64,000 nt of DNA from Paenibacillus thalictri (GTDB lineage: Bacteria > Bacillota > Bacilli > Paenibacillales > NBRC-103111): the NCBI RefSeq assembly GCF_004307995.1, contig NZ_SIRE01000036.1, positions 1-64,000 of the forward strand, given 5' to 3'. The stretch's first letter is position 1; every line of letters begins with the position of its first letter. The position numbers and the translations under genes are program-made. This document shows positions 9,270 through 16,493 of the stretch, in pieces. The notes beneath the pieces are model-generated. The model searched no databases and was not told where the DNA came from. It was given only the letters and a program-made list of their open reading frames with translations.

Positions 9270-9322
9270 CCGAAGTGTCCGAAAGCTTACTGCCATGCGG
9301 GTTTTCGGACTTCGGTCTGTCT
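9270..9322 (+). terminator. Long hairpin followed by T-rich sequence
   Basis: CCGAAGTGTCCGAAA (9270-9284) pairs with TTTCGGACTTCGG (9303-9315) around an 18-base loop, and TCTGTCTTTTTG follows on the plus strand. It looks like a rho-independent terminator, or the end of a small RNA, on the plus strand. No plus-strand gene is seen upstream. Confidence 0.4.
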
Positions 9323-9441
9323 TTTTGTATCTTTGAATATCCGTCAATAATCTAGGATTCGTGATCATGGATGTGATCACTAGCATTCCTACTGTATGGC
9401 TTATTCAGTCTTTCTTAAAGAAAGAACCTATCGAGACTAGA

Positions 9442-9996
9442 TCAGCTAAACTTCTCATTCAATTTAAATACGATTTCACGTAACAACGGCTCAGTTGCAC
9501 CCAGAACTTCTTGATCTCGCGGAAGTTCTGGTGTTTTAAACCCATGGAAGAGATTACATCTAATAACGTAAAGAAAATCAATCAATGCTTCTAAAAGTTC
9601 AATACCAAAACAATCGTTATTGTTGCTTCTAGCGATTGCAATAGAATCAACAAGCTTACTGTATTCTGTTATATTTATCTTGGCCTCCCGTATCCAATCT
9701 CGTTCATTGAATATTGGAGCAATACTGAGTAGTTTATCCAACTTAGTAGTATTAAACAATCGAGACCAAGTAGCATACTCAAGCTTCTTAGCACAGTACT
9801 TAGCCATACTGCGCTCAGATAAATCTTTGGATTTTTTGCCACTGCTAATCATCTCTGGTCGTAGCGCTTCGTACATAACGTTAAACGCCGACCATAGAGC
9901 AGTATAAGAATCAAACAAATCGTTCTGCGGCCGCTCAGCCCTGTTCAGATGCGAGTGAATACGCTGCTGGTCCTCTTCATTCAATAGTACGACCAT
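9442..9996 (-). CDS. HEPN-like protein (putative RNase), partner of the AlbA_2 protein
   Basis: This 184-residue protein is nearly all helical. Close to its C-terminus it carries RCNLFHG, which matches the Rx4-6H signature of HEPN domains, many of which are RNases in defence and toxin-antitoxin systems. The start at 9996 has GGAGGTG 5-7 bases upstream; a frame reaching 10032 overlaps the upstream gene and has no site. It follows the Schlafen/AlbA_2 gene by 32 bases, so the two form an operon. HEPN assignment is by motif and helical character only. Confidence 0.6.
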   Translation of the reverse strand: MVVLLNEEDQQRIHSHLNRAERPQNDLFDSYTALWSAFNVMYEALRPEMISSGKKSKDLSERSMAKYCAKKLEYATWSRLFNTTKLDKLLSIAPIFNERDWIREAKINITEYSKLVDSIAIARSNNNDCFGIELLEALIDFLYVIRCNLFHGFKTPELPRDQEVLGATEPLLREIVFKLNEKFS

Positions 9997-10028
9997 TTGA
10001 CACCTCCAATCAATGAAGATACCTACCA

Positions 10029-11183
10029 TCATCTTCGGTAGCTACTAATTCTCGTTTCATACTCCATAAGCTTTTGTTCTGTAACATCCGCACCGCAACC
10101 TTGTGCAAAATACCTGATTAATTTATTTATGACCTCAACTGGATCGATCAGTTCTTCAACCTTGGTATCAACCCATGTAAGGATATGATCTCTTTTGTAC
10201 TTCCATTGATAATTATATCCCCACTCCAAGCCGACTTGAATATTGTCATAAATGAGACCACGGGTCTCCAACCATATACGTAAAGGCCCATAGTAGCCAT
10301 ATTTTTCGTATAATTCATCAAAATATCTTAATGCTGAATACCACAGTTGATATAGTTCGAATATATGAATGGTATACTTGGCCGAAGTCGGGAATGTTTC
10401 TGACAATAGAAACTCACCATTTCGAAACAATCTGGTTAGAACCTCTATATTCTGGCCCATCCTTCGTTCTTCAAAGTAATCTACATTTGGTTGAAGAATG
10501 TTGGAACCACCGAACATACTAATGTACTTTGAAGTCGTAAGATCTTGTCCACGAATAGTAAGCGTATTTAACAACTCAATCCCAGGGACTACAGGCATTG
10601 ATAACACTTTCCAACAAGGATATTGTCCATTATTCGTATCCAAGTCCATGTAACGTTGTTTTAGTGTCAGTTGACTATTAGAAGCATCACGGTACATATC
10701 CCTTACCTCTGATTCAGTCATTGGGAAGTTGTCCTGATTACGCCGAATGTAGTAGTCCAAGCGCTTTTCCCACACAATAGCATGCGGCCTAAATATACTC
10801 TGAGGTACATACACCAACAGATAATATCCACCATCTGTTGCAGGAATGGAATGAAAGTAAACTTCAAGTGCTGGAGAGATATGTGTTCTGACAACTCGAT
10901 TGGCTATATCGATTAAGGCTGCGTCCCTAATGGGATTAAGACTTGAACCAATAGAACCTAAATCAGGATGTTTGCTTTCCTCTATACCATAAATAATAAT
11001 ACCGCCTGATGAATTTGCTAATGACGTCACATCCTTTAATAGTTCACGACGTTCACGCGGCGGATCGAGCTTTAGTTCTTTTTTATAATCTAGCCTTTGC
11101 GTTTCCGCAATTCGTTCGGAACAAAGGTATCGTAAGTCTTCTTCATTCCATACCTCGTACGGCTTTGATATTGGCAGTTGCAC
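10029..11183 (-). CDS. Schlafen AlbA_2 domain protein (putative nucleic-acid-binding/NTP-binding)
   Basis: The N-terminal 150 residues form an AlbA_2 (AAA_4, Schlafen-like) domain: TQRLDYKKEL, LLKDVTSLANSSGGIIIYGI, and a C-terminal strand ending in DYYIRRNQDNFPMT. The remaining 230 residues, rich in Trp and Tyr, are unfamiliar. AlbA_2 proteins bind nucleic acid or ATP and are common in phage defence and regulators. The start is a GTG with GGAAGG about 12 bases upstream, so the precise start is uncertain. It sits immediately upstream of the HEPN-like gene. Confidence 0.7.
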   Translation of the reverse strand: MQLPISKPYEVWNEEDLRYLCSERIAETQRLDYKKELKLDPPRERRELLKDVTSLANSSGGIIIYGIEESKHPDLGSIGSSLNPIRDAALIDIANRVVRTHISPALEVYFHSIPATDGGYYLLVYVPQSIFRPHAIVWEKRLDYYIRRNQDNFPMTESEVRDMYRDASNSQLTLKQRYMDLDTNNGQYPCWKVLSMPVVPGIELLNTLTIRGQDLTTSKYISMFGGSNILQPNVDYFEERRMGQNIEVLTRLFRNGEFLLSETFPTSAKYTIHIFELYQLWYSALRYFDELYEKYGYYGPLRIWLETRGLIYDNIQVGLEWGYNYQWKYKRDHILTWVDTKVEELIDPVEVINKLIRYFAQGCGADVTEQKLMEYETRISSYRR

Positions 11184-11269
11184 TCGAGTTCAATACCTTC
11201 CCTTTATATTCCTATTCAATGATTCGTTCAAACAATGATTTTTACAGTCCGTCTTGGGATTCGCTCTAC

Positions 11270-12511
11270 CTAAGCTTTCAAATACATTTCCTTGATTCTA
11301 TTTTCAGTAAACTTCCAGTTATCAGGTATCTTATCAGTTGTTCCCGCGCCGAACGCCCTATCAGTCCATTCCTTATACTCATACAGAATGGTCTCTCCAC
11401 GACCATTTGCACTCTTCTTTAGATGGTCTGCAATATCTTGAGGAATAGCAAGATACACTCTCGGCATCTTCTCTATCGGAACATCTTTGAACTGAACGAG
11501 ACAAACTATCGTGCGCGGCTTATGTTTTCTGCACCAGGCGTCTGCTGCCGCGTAGTAGTTCTTATCAGACATATAAGATTGTGTAAGCCCCCAACCGCCA
11601 TCTTGACTGCCTTTAACAGAAACCTTAAGCATCTTGTCGCCTTTAGCTACCATCAAGTCGTATTCAGGTTGGTTTGCACCATACTGTACAGAAACATCAT
11701 ATCCAGCTCTTGCAAATAATGCTGCTGCTATAGCCTCCGCTGCTACACTCACCTGCCACTGATTCATACCAATAACTGTTTCAATCTTACCTATGTAAAG
11801 CGGTATATCTTTGGAAACAAACTTTCCACCTGGAAGATACAGTGGACCGATAAGCTCTCTAGTCGTAAGTGGATTACCCGTTAGCAAGTTTACAAATGAC
11901 TGTAATGCTTCTTCATTTTGTTTTGCTTTCTTCGATGGTTTACCAAATGGTACAAACTCATGAATGATAAATATCGCTTGTGCTGCATTCTGATTCTTTG
12001 CTTCTATCAGCGTTCCTGCAACCGCATGGATAAGCTGATATCGAAGCAATCTTATATCAGTAGTTCCAAATATCGCAGAAGATAGTTGCTTGATGCGATC
12101 AGGTACTTTAGAGTTCGGATTGGATTTTATGCTTTTGGTAACATAATCATCCACGATGTCTCCAAACGTCTCATCGACTTTCGCTTCGACGGCAACTAGC
12201 GTTTTCTTCCCGTTCGCATTTCCTATGACAATCATATCGTGATTACGACCGCTGCCTTTGAAATCATCCAGCTTTGTCTCATATTCTGGAACGGCCCATT
12301 CTGGTTGAAAGCCATCAACATCTGGCTGTGACATAAACAGATCGGATAAGTCCAAGGGTATCCTCGGCCCATTAGTAGTCATCCATGCTTTAGCGAGTTC
12401 CTTTGCGCTGCGCCCATCCTTCCAGTGCAGTTCACCACGGGCTGGTGGTGCAAATGTAAACCAGTCGTCGAGAGAGAGTATAGGATTCCCATTGCTACTA
12501 GTAACCTTCAT
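11270..12511 (-). CDS. Protein with two PD-(D/E)xK-like motifs (DUF6946-like), putative nuclease
   Basis: In this 413-residue protein an N-terminal half contains HDMIVIGNANGKKTLVAVEAK, a D...ExK pattern, and looks like DUF6946-type proteins. The C-terminal half contains PEYDLMVAKGDKMLKVSVKG, a second D...VxVK pattern followed by a GGW stretch, as in restriction-like folds. Two nuclease-like cores in one chain is unusual. The start at 12511 has AGGAG 8 bases upstream. The AbiGi-like gene ends 29 bases upstream, which suggests one operon and a possible toxin-antitoxin or abortive infection pair. Confidence 0.55.
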   Translation of the reverse strand: MKVTSSNGNPILSLDDWFTFAPPARGELHWKDGRSAKELAKAWMTTNGPRIPLDLSDLFMSQPDVDGFQPEWAVPEYETKLDDFKGSGRNHDMIVIGNANGKKTLVAVEAKVDETFGDIVDDYVTKSIKSNPNSKVPDRIKQLSSAIFGTTDIRLLRYQLIHAVAGTLIEAKNQNAAQAIFIIHEFVPFGKPSKKAKQNEEALQSFVNLLTGNPLTTRELIGPLYLPGGKFVSKDIPLYIGKIETVIGMNQWQVSVAAEAIAAALFARAGYDVSVQYGANQPEYDLMVAKGDKMLKVSVKGSQDGGWGLTQSYMSDKNYYAAADAWCRKHKPRTIVCLVQFKDVPIEKMPRVYLAIPQDIADHLKKSANGRGETILYEYKEWTDRAFGAGTTDKIPDNWKFTENRIKEMYLKA

Positions 12512-12540
12512 TCGACCACTCCTAACATAATGATTAAAGA

Positions 12541-13248
12541 TTACTCTGGTTGTAAATCCCTCCACATATAACAGGCGATTTCATCAAGCATTTCCTCAGT
12601 ATTCCATCTAGCGTCAACGAACGGTATGTATTTGATTTCGTCTGTTCCAACTGCTTTCCGAATTCTTTCATGTTCTGCGGATGGAGCGATTACAGCAAAT
12701 ACAGAACTTAAATTGAACCTTATTTTTCGTCTTACACGCCATTCCCTTTCCCAATGAAAGTCATGGCCTTTTTTAACGATATTGATAATTGCTCCCAAGG
12801 TAAAGAAATGTCCTAGGTCACCTTCATCGTTATAAGCCCTGATAAATTCGTCGTATTGCTGGTGCAGGTAATTAATCATAAGCGTGTTTTCATCATATAC
12901 ATACAACACTGGATTACCACGGGATTCTCTGATCTTATTTTTTTTGAACACAAGACCATATGCTTCCAGATCAACCTTCCTTCCTGATATGCTGGTCAAT
13001 AAATGAATCTTATCCAAAGGTGTTTCCGTAAAGCACACGACGTTGAACCGATCTTGAAGAGCGATATCTTCTCTTCTAAGCTTTGGAGAGAAGAGACAAT
13101 GATGGTTATAGCCATGAATAATCTCATCTTTGATAATTGACACAAGGTTTTGCCTAGCGCTTTTCCCGTCTCTAGCTTTTGTTAGATGGACTACATATTT
13201 AGAAATATCAGTTCTATGAGAAAGGATTTCTTCAATGCTACGCGACAA
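12541..13248 (-). CDS. AbiGi-like abortive infection protein
   Basis: The 235-residue protein has the layout of AbiGi-type proteins: an N-terminal LTKAR region, VVCFTETPLDKIH near residue 75, a following YGLVFKKNKI...NPVLYVYDEN block, and FHWEREWRV near 180. These motifs also recall DUF2971, in which an aromatic-E-EWR element is conserved. AbiGi is described as the antitoxin-side partner of an abortive infection system, but here the partner is not AbiGii. A TTG at 13248 with AGGAGG 8 bases upstream is a better start than the GTG at 13257, which overlaps the site. Confidence 0.6.
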   Translation of the reverse strand: MSRSIEEILSHRTDISKYVVHLTKARDGKSARQNLVSIIKDEIIHGYNHHCLFSPKLRREDIALQDRFNVVCFTETPLDKIHLLTSISGRKVDLEAYGLVFKKNKIRESRGNPVLYVYDENTLMINYLHQQYDEFIRAYNDEGDLGHFFTLGAIINIVKKGHDFHWEREWRVRRKIRFNLSSVFAVIAPSAEHERIRKAVGTDEIKYIPFVDARWNTEEMLDEIACYMWRDLQPE

Positions 13249-13362
13249 ACATCTCACCTCCTATTTCGAACCTATCTTTCCTATGGTTTCAAGCTTTTTT
13301 TCCTTCTGAATGACTCTACAATAAATTCCTTTGCATAACTTAAGTCGCACTTAATAGCGTGC

Positions 13363-14166
13363 CTATATGGTTTTTGTATGTCTACAAGACGGAAACTTAC
13401 TACATCCAAGAAACTCCTCACCCTGTTTGCTCAACCTTTTAACCATGAGAGCACCACATTTGCATGTCATCGAGGTGGCTGCCGCGGCCACTTCCTTATG
13501 AGCCTTCATAATATCCGATCTAGCTATAGACGCTTGCCGCGGAACCTTCTTCCCAGGTTGCCACTTCCCCCATGCCCTAAGCTTCTGCTCTACAAGCCCT
13601 CCATGCCAATAATCCACTTTGAATTGCTCTGCTTCCTTCTTCGCTGGCCTTGTCAAATCTGAAGTTGTTACCAACAGCGATAGAATACAGTCATGATTCC
13701 TTTTCGCCGCGACCAGTTCACGCACAGTTTGAACAGGAACGGAGTTATGATCGGCATAACACTTAGCTTGTACTGCTGTCTTCTCGCCGCGTCTATCAAT
13801 AATGACCAAATCCACACCGCCGTCATTGCCACCGACTCCAACCTCATGAACCGTGTACCCTTGATCACGGAAGTATAGAGCAAGAAGCCGTTCAAATTCA
13901 GCTCCAGACAAGTCAGAAAGCTTGCTTGCTAGGATAGCTTCATCAGTTTTTGGATTTCTTAAAGTACGCCTTGGTACAGTTATCTTCTTAGTCGTTGATC
14001 TGCGCTTCTTTCGCTGCTGCTTCTTCCCTATAGTCGTTTGTTCCAAGATGGATACAATCACACTAAGAACAAGAATGCCTGTAAGCATCCAACCTACGGA
14101 GCCGAAGGGAAGCTTAGGAAACTGTATAGGACCAGAAGAAAGCCAATGAATAGAATGGTTAATCAT
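13363..14166 (-). CDS. Mrr-like endonuclease with N-terminal membrane segment and C-terminal zinc ribbon
   Basis: After a hydrophobic segment near residues 18-40 (VGWMLTGILVLSVIVSIL) and a basic linker, the 267-residue protein has a complete Mrr-type nuclease core: FERLLALYFRDQGYTV, GGNDGGVDLVIIDRRG and AVQAKCYAD (D...QxK). A topoisomerase-type zinc ribbon (CKCG...GCSKFPSCR) ends the protein. Mrr enzymes cut modified foreign DNA; a membrane-anchored version could act at the entry point, which is inference. The ATG at 14166 has GGTAGGTGG upstream; a GTG at 14211 is in frame but lies inside the leader hairpin. Two decayed relatives lie at 3146 and 5261. Confidence 0.78.
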   Translation of the reverse strand: MINHSIHWLSSGPIQFPKLPFGSVGWMLTGILVLSVIVSILEQTTIGKKQQRKKRRSTTKKITVPRRTLRNPKTDEAILASKLSDLSGAEFERLLALYFRDQGYTVHEVGVGGNDGGVDLVIIDRRGEKTAVQAKCYADHNSVPVQTVRELVAAKRNHDCILSLLVTTSDLTRPAKKEAEQFKVDYWHGGLVEQKLRAWGKWQPGKKVPRQASIARSDIMKAHKEVAAAATSMTCKCGALMVKRLSKQGEEFLGCSKFPSCRHTKTI

Positions 14167-14180
14167 ATGCCACCTACCTA

Positions 14181-14261
14181 AATAAAAAAGGGATGCGCCG
14201 CCAGGCAACACCCTTCCTTATGCCTATATACGATTATAGGACAAAAATACCATTTTTGGAA
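14181..14261 (-). promoter_or_regulatory. Promoter and leader with terminator-like hairpin, copy 2 (Mrr-like gene)
   Basis: The minus strand has TTCCAA (14256-14261), 17 bases, then TATAAT (14233-14238), the same spacing as at 9064-9092. The leader repeats TATAGGCATAAGGAAGGGTG and TTGCCTG, then GGCGGCGCATCCC and a T-run (CTTTTTT). GGGTG-TT-GCC pairs with GGCGCATCCC as a terminator, and TAGGCA with TGCCT as an alternative stem. The bases that differ between the two copies keep the outer stem pairs. Confidence 0.6.
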
Positions 14262-14424
14262 TCCTTGCTTCATTATTCCCTATGATTCAGCAAATTTCTT
14301 CCTTGGAAGAACAACTGGCGATATAGATACTCATCCATTCAATATCATTTCCTCGATCTCCTACACTCTCTTGATCGTTACGCCCCGCCGTTGTTTCACA
14401 CCTAGATATGCTCGACTGATTGAC

Positions 14425-15843
14425 CTATTTGCTTCTGCCCAGCATCATGTCTGTTCCCATATCGCTGGTGAAGCGAATACGGTTATCGTCCAGAAAGCGA
14501 ATGATAGCTGGTACGCTTTTGTTACCATCCTTGTACTCAAAGAAAATGCTTGTATCATCGAAGGACAGAACCTTAAAGTCCATGCTTTCCGTACCGAATA
14601 GATTGGCACTGACCATAACTCCATTCTTCTTATCGCTTAGTTTAAATTCAATAGATACGTCCTGTAATAATTCGCTTTTGCTTGGCGGAGTATTCCACTT
14701 TCCTTTCAGTCGCGTCAACGTATCCACTTTATTGGCGTCAGAATACGTAAGCTTGTCAATCTTCCAGCCATACTTCGTTTTCACGAGAACCACCGTTGCT
14801 TGAACTGTATAGATTCTTCCTTCCACATTGCGTTCGATAGACTGAGTGATTGTAGCTGTCGTTTTATCATCCGATAGCTGCAAATCAGCTTTTGTATATG
14901 AAGGCAGTAGCCAGCGTGTGTCATCGCTTTGGCTGTACTTGGGAATAATGCCTTTACTGCCAGATGATTTGCCCATGTTATCATTCAGAAACTCATAGGT
15001 AAAATTATTAGAGAAGAATGGTCGCATGAACTTCCTCGCCTCCTGTTCGGACTTAGGCCCTGTCCATGACAATTGAAGTTTATATGCGGTCTGTAATATC
15101 TGTAGAGCCTTTTCAGGTGCCAATTCAGAAGTTTGGCCGCGTTGTGTATCCTGCATGCCATCCTCGCCAAACGTACTGGCATTGTATTTTTTACTTTTCT
15201 CGTCCCATTTAAAAACAATCTCATTGACGAAGCCTGCTGAGAGGGGAACCCTGTTTGAGCCGTTATCACTTTCATTTTCAAATCCTTTGAATTCCTCGTA
15301 TCCATCCTGATCCACATCAGCTATCACGTTAGTGTCGTGAAATTGAGATGCTACGTGATCAATACTAACAATCTCATTCTTCTTAACCGTAAAGACCTCA
15401 GCCAGATAGCCACCATTTCCGTACATTACGACAGCAAGAGCCTTCTTGTACGAAGGATTGTTTATTTTGAATACCGATACTGCCGAACCGTTATCATCAA
15501 ACTTTTTGGAAACAGTTCTGACTCCTGTCTGCGGATTATATACAGACACGTAGACATCTGCTTTATCCATCAACGTCTTCTTGACGGTGTATATGATGAT
15601 CTCATCCTGACCGTCATTGTTCAAATCATAGAGGAGAGGTTCACCCACATTTGCTTCTGGAACCTTAAATTCCGATATGAAATCTTCTTTGGCCTTTTGC
15701 ACGGCGATGATCTTTTCCTGCTCCGAAAGCTGCTTGCCTTGCTGGATAGAAGCTTGATTGGACAAACTCCCCTTTTGATCCGTCTCCTGACTGCATCCAG
15801 CAGCGACAGCCAAAATGACAAGCCCAATAAATACCTGTTTCAA
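14425..15843 (-). CDS. Lipoprotein with FG-GAP-like repeat region
   Basis: The 472-residue protein begins with a signal peptide ending in the lipobox AAGC (Cys17), so it should be attached to the outer face of the membrane. Residues 60-215 contain acidic repeats such as YDLNNDGQDEIII and ADVDQDGYEEF, typical of FG-GAP/VCBS repeat proteins that may bind calcium. The C-terminal half is beta-rich and unfamiliar. The start is a TTG with AGGAGGG 8 bases upstream. It is the last accessory gene before the ssrA remnant. Confidence 0.7.
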   Translation of the reverse strand: MKQVFIGLVILAVAAGCSQETDQKGSLSNQASIQQGKQLSEQEKIIAVQKAKEDFISEFKVPEANVGEPLLYDLNNDGQDEIIIYTVKKTLMDKADVYVSVYNPQTGVRTVSKKFDDNGSAVSVFKINNPSYKKALAVVMYGNGGYLAEVFTVKKNEIVSIDHVASQFHDTNVIADVDQDGYEEFKGFENESDNGSNRVPLSAGFVNEIVFKWDEKSKKYNASTFGEDGMQDTQRGQTSELAPEKALQILQTAYKLQLSWTGPKSEQEARKFMRPFFSNNFTYEFLNDNMGKSSGSKGIIPKYSQSDDTRWLLPSYTKADLQLSDDKTTATITQSIERNVEGRIYTVQATVVLVKTKYGWKIDKLTYSDANKVDTLTRLKGKWNTPPSKSELLQDVSIEFKLSDKKNGVMVSANLFGTESMDFKVLSFDDTSIFFEYKDGNKSVPAIIRFLDDNRIRFTSDMGTDMMLGRSK

Positions 15844-15883
15844 ACGTAATCCCTCCTGGTTCGCCTATTGTTTATTATTTTAT

Positions 15884-15982
15884 TTAACGTCCCATAAGGG
15901 ATAACATGATAACAACCACTATGGATATGAGCAACAGCAACCCAAAAAAAGCACAACCACAGCCACTCTTGAATTTCCCCAT
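15884..15982 (-). CDS. Very small membrane protein (32 aa)
   Basis: The frame begins MGKFKSGCGCAFFG and continues with a hydrophobic stretch of about 18 residues ending MLSLMGR. That is one membrane segment with a short cysteine-containing N-terminal part. The ribosome binding site is weak (AAAGAAGATG). It lies 40 bases upstream of the lipoprotein gene on the same strand. It could be real or a chance frame. Confidence 0.35.
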   Translation of the reverse strand: MGKFKSGCGCAFFGLLLLISIVVVIMLSLMGR

Positions 15983-16106
15983 GGCATCATCTTCTTTAAT
16001 GAAGACAATGAAGCATACTATGAATATCACAATGAGTCCAGATACCGTTAGCAGATGCCTGAAAACTCAGTGGTAGCAAGGCTTCAGCAACCACAACGTA
16101 GTAAGA

Positions 16107-16140
16107 AAACAAAAGGGGATGCCCTCAGCGGACATCCCTT
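16107..16140 (-). terminator. Terminator after the ssrA remnant
   Basis: On the minus strand GGGATGTCC pairs with GGGCATCCC around a short loop, and CTTTTGTTTTC follows. Confidence 0.65.
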
Positions 16141-16152
16141 CTGGTACTACTT

Positions 16153-16197
16153 ATGGAGACGAGGGGAGTCGAACCCCTGTCCGAAGATAACGCCACA
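16153..16197 (-). repeat. Putative attachment-site repeat (left copy): 3' end of ssrA
   Basis: These 45 bases are identical to 32559-32603, the 3' end of the intact ssrA. Beyond them the copies start to differ. Integrating elements often use the 3' end of tmRNA genes, so this direct repeat probably marks one end of an element reaching to 32.56 kb. Confidence 0.6.
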
Positions 16198-16465
16198 CAG
16201 GCTTCTACGGGTGTAGTCACGGTTTTGATGTCACCCTAGAGACGCCCCGTAACCGGCTCCCCTTCAGGTCAGCCTGATTGTCTTCTTCCGGTAGACCCCA
16301 GGCGGAGACCTACCGGCGTATCCCACTAAAGTTGAGCCCCTATCCTAGCACATGGGCGATGCTAGGCAGAAGCACGCTCACAGGTTATTAAGCTGCTAAA
16401 GCGTAGTTTGTTGTTGTTTTCCATTTAATAGGCGTTAGCGTTGATGAAGCGGATGCTCCCCACTA
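16154..16465 (-). pseudogene. ssrA': Degenerate second copy of ssrA (tmRNA), 5' end missing
   Basis: About 312 bases match the intact ssrA at 32560-32920 at roughly nine bases in ten, including the T-arm (GGTTCGACTCCCC) and pseudoknot regions. The first 46 or so bases, with the GGGGACGTTTTTGGATTCG tRNA-like half, are replaced by unrelated sequence. One A is missing in the tag run (CAAACT instead of CAAAACT), so the tag read from the GGA resume position is GKQQQTTL and then stop. The usual ending YALAA survives in another frame. The copy cannot form a complete acceptor stem and is a remnant, probably left by element integration. Confidence 0.8.
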
Positions 16466-16493
16466 ATCATGTTCATATTTAATGCTCAAATTT

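Larger units (their letters stand above)
8925..9441. other. Intergenic region upstream of the TerY-P operon
   Basis: This region of about 517 bases holds the promoter and leader of the TerY-P operon (see 9014-9092) and a strong hairpin at 9270-9315. Short frames at 9120-9386 (minus) and 9155-9355 (plus) overlap each other, have no convincing ribosome binding site and show no family resemblance, so I do not call a gene. The part from 9120 to 9380 is richer in GC than its surroundings and could be a remnant of a mobile sequence. Confidence 0.45.

Noticed and set aside
9120..9386. 88-residue minus-strand frame between the HEPN and TerY genes
   Set aside because: There is no ribosome binding site and an overlapping plus-strand frame is equally long; the region fits a decayed or RNA-coding stretch better.
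14166..14211. Longer start (GTG at 14211) for the Mrr-like protein
   Set aside because: It would translate through the leader hairpin; the ATG at 14166 has a better site. A short leader peptide remains possible.
16154..16465. Functional second tmRNA
   Set aside because: The 5' half of the acceptor stem is missing and the tag frame is shifted, so it is recorded as a remnant.
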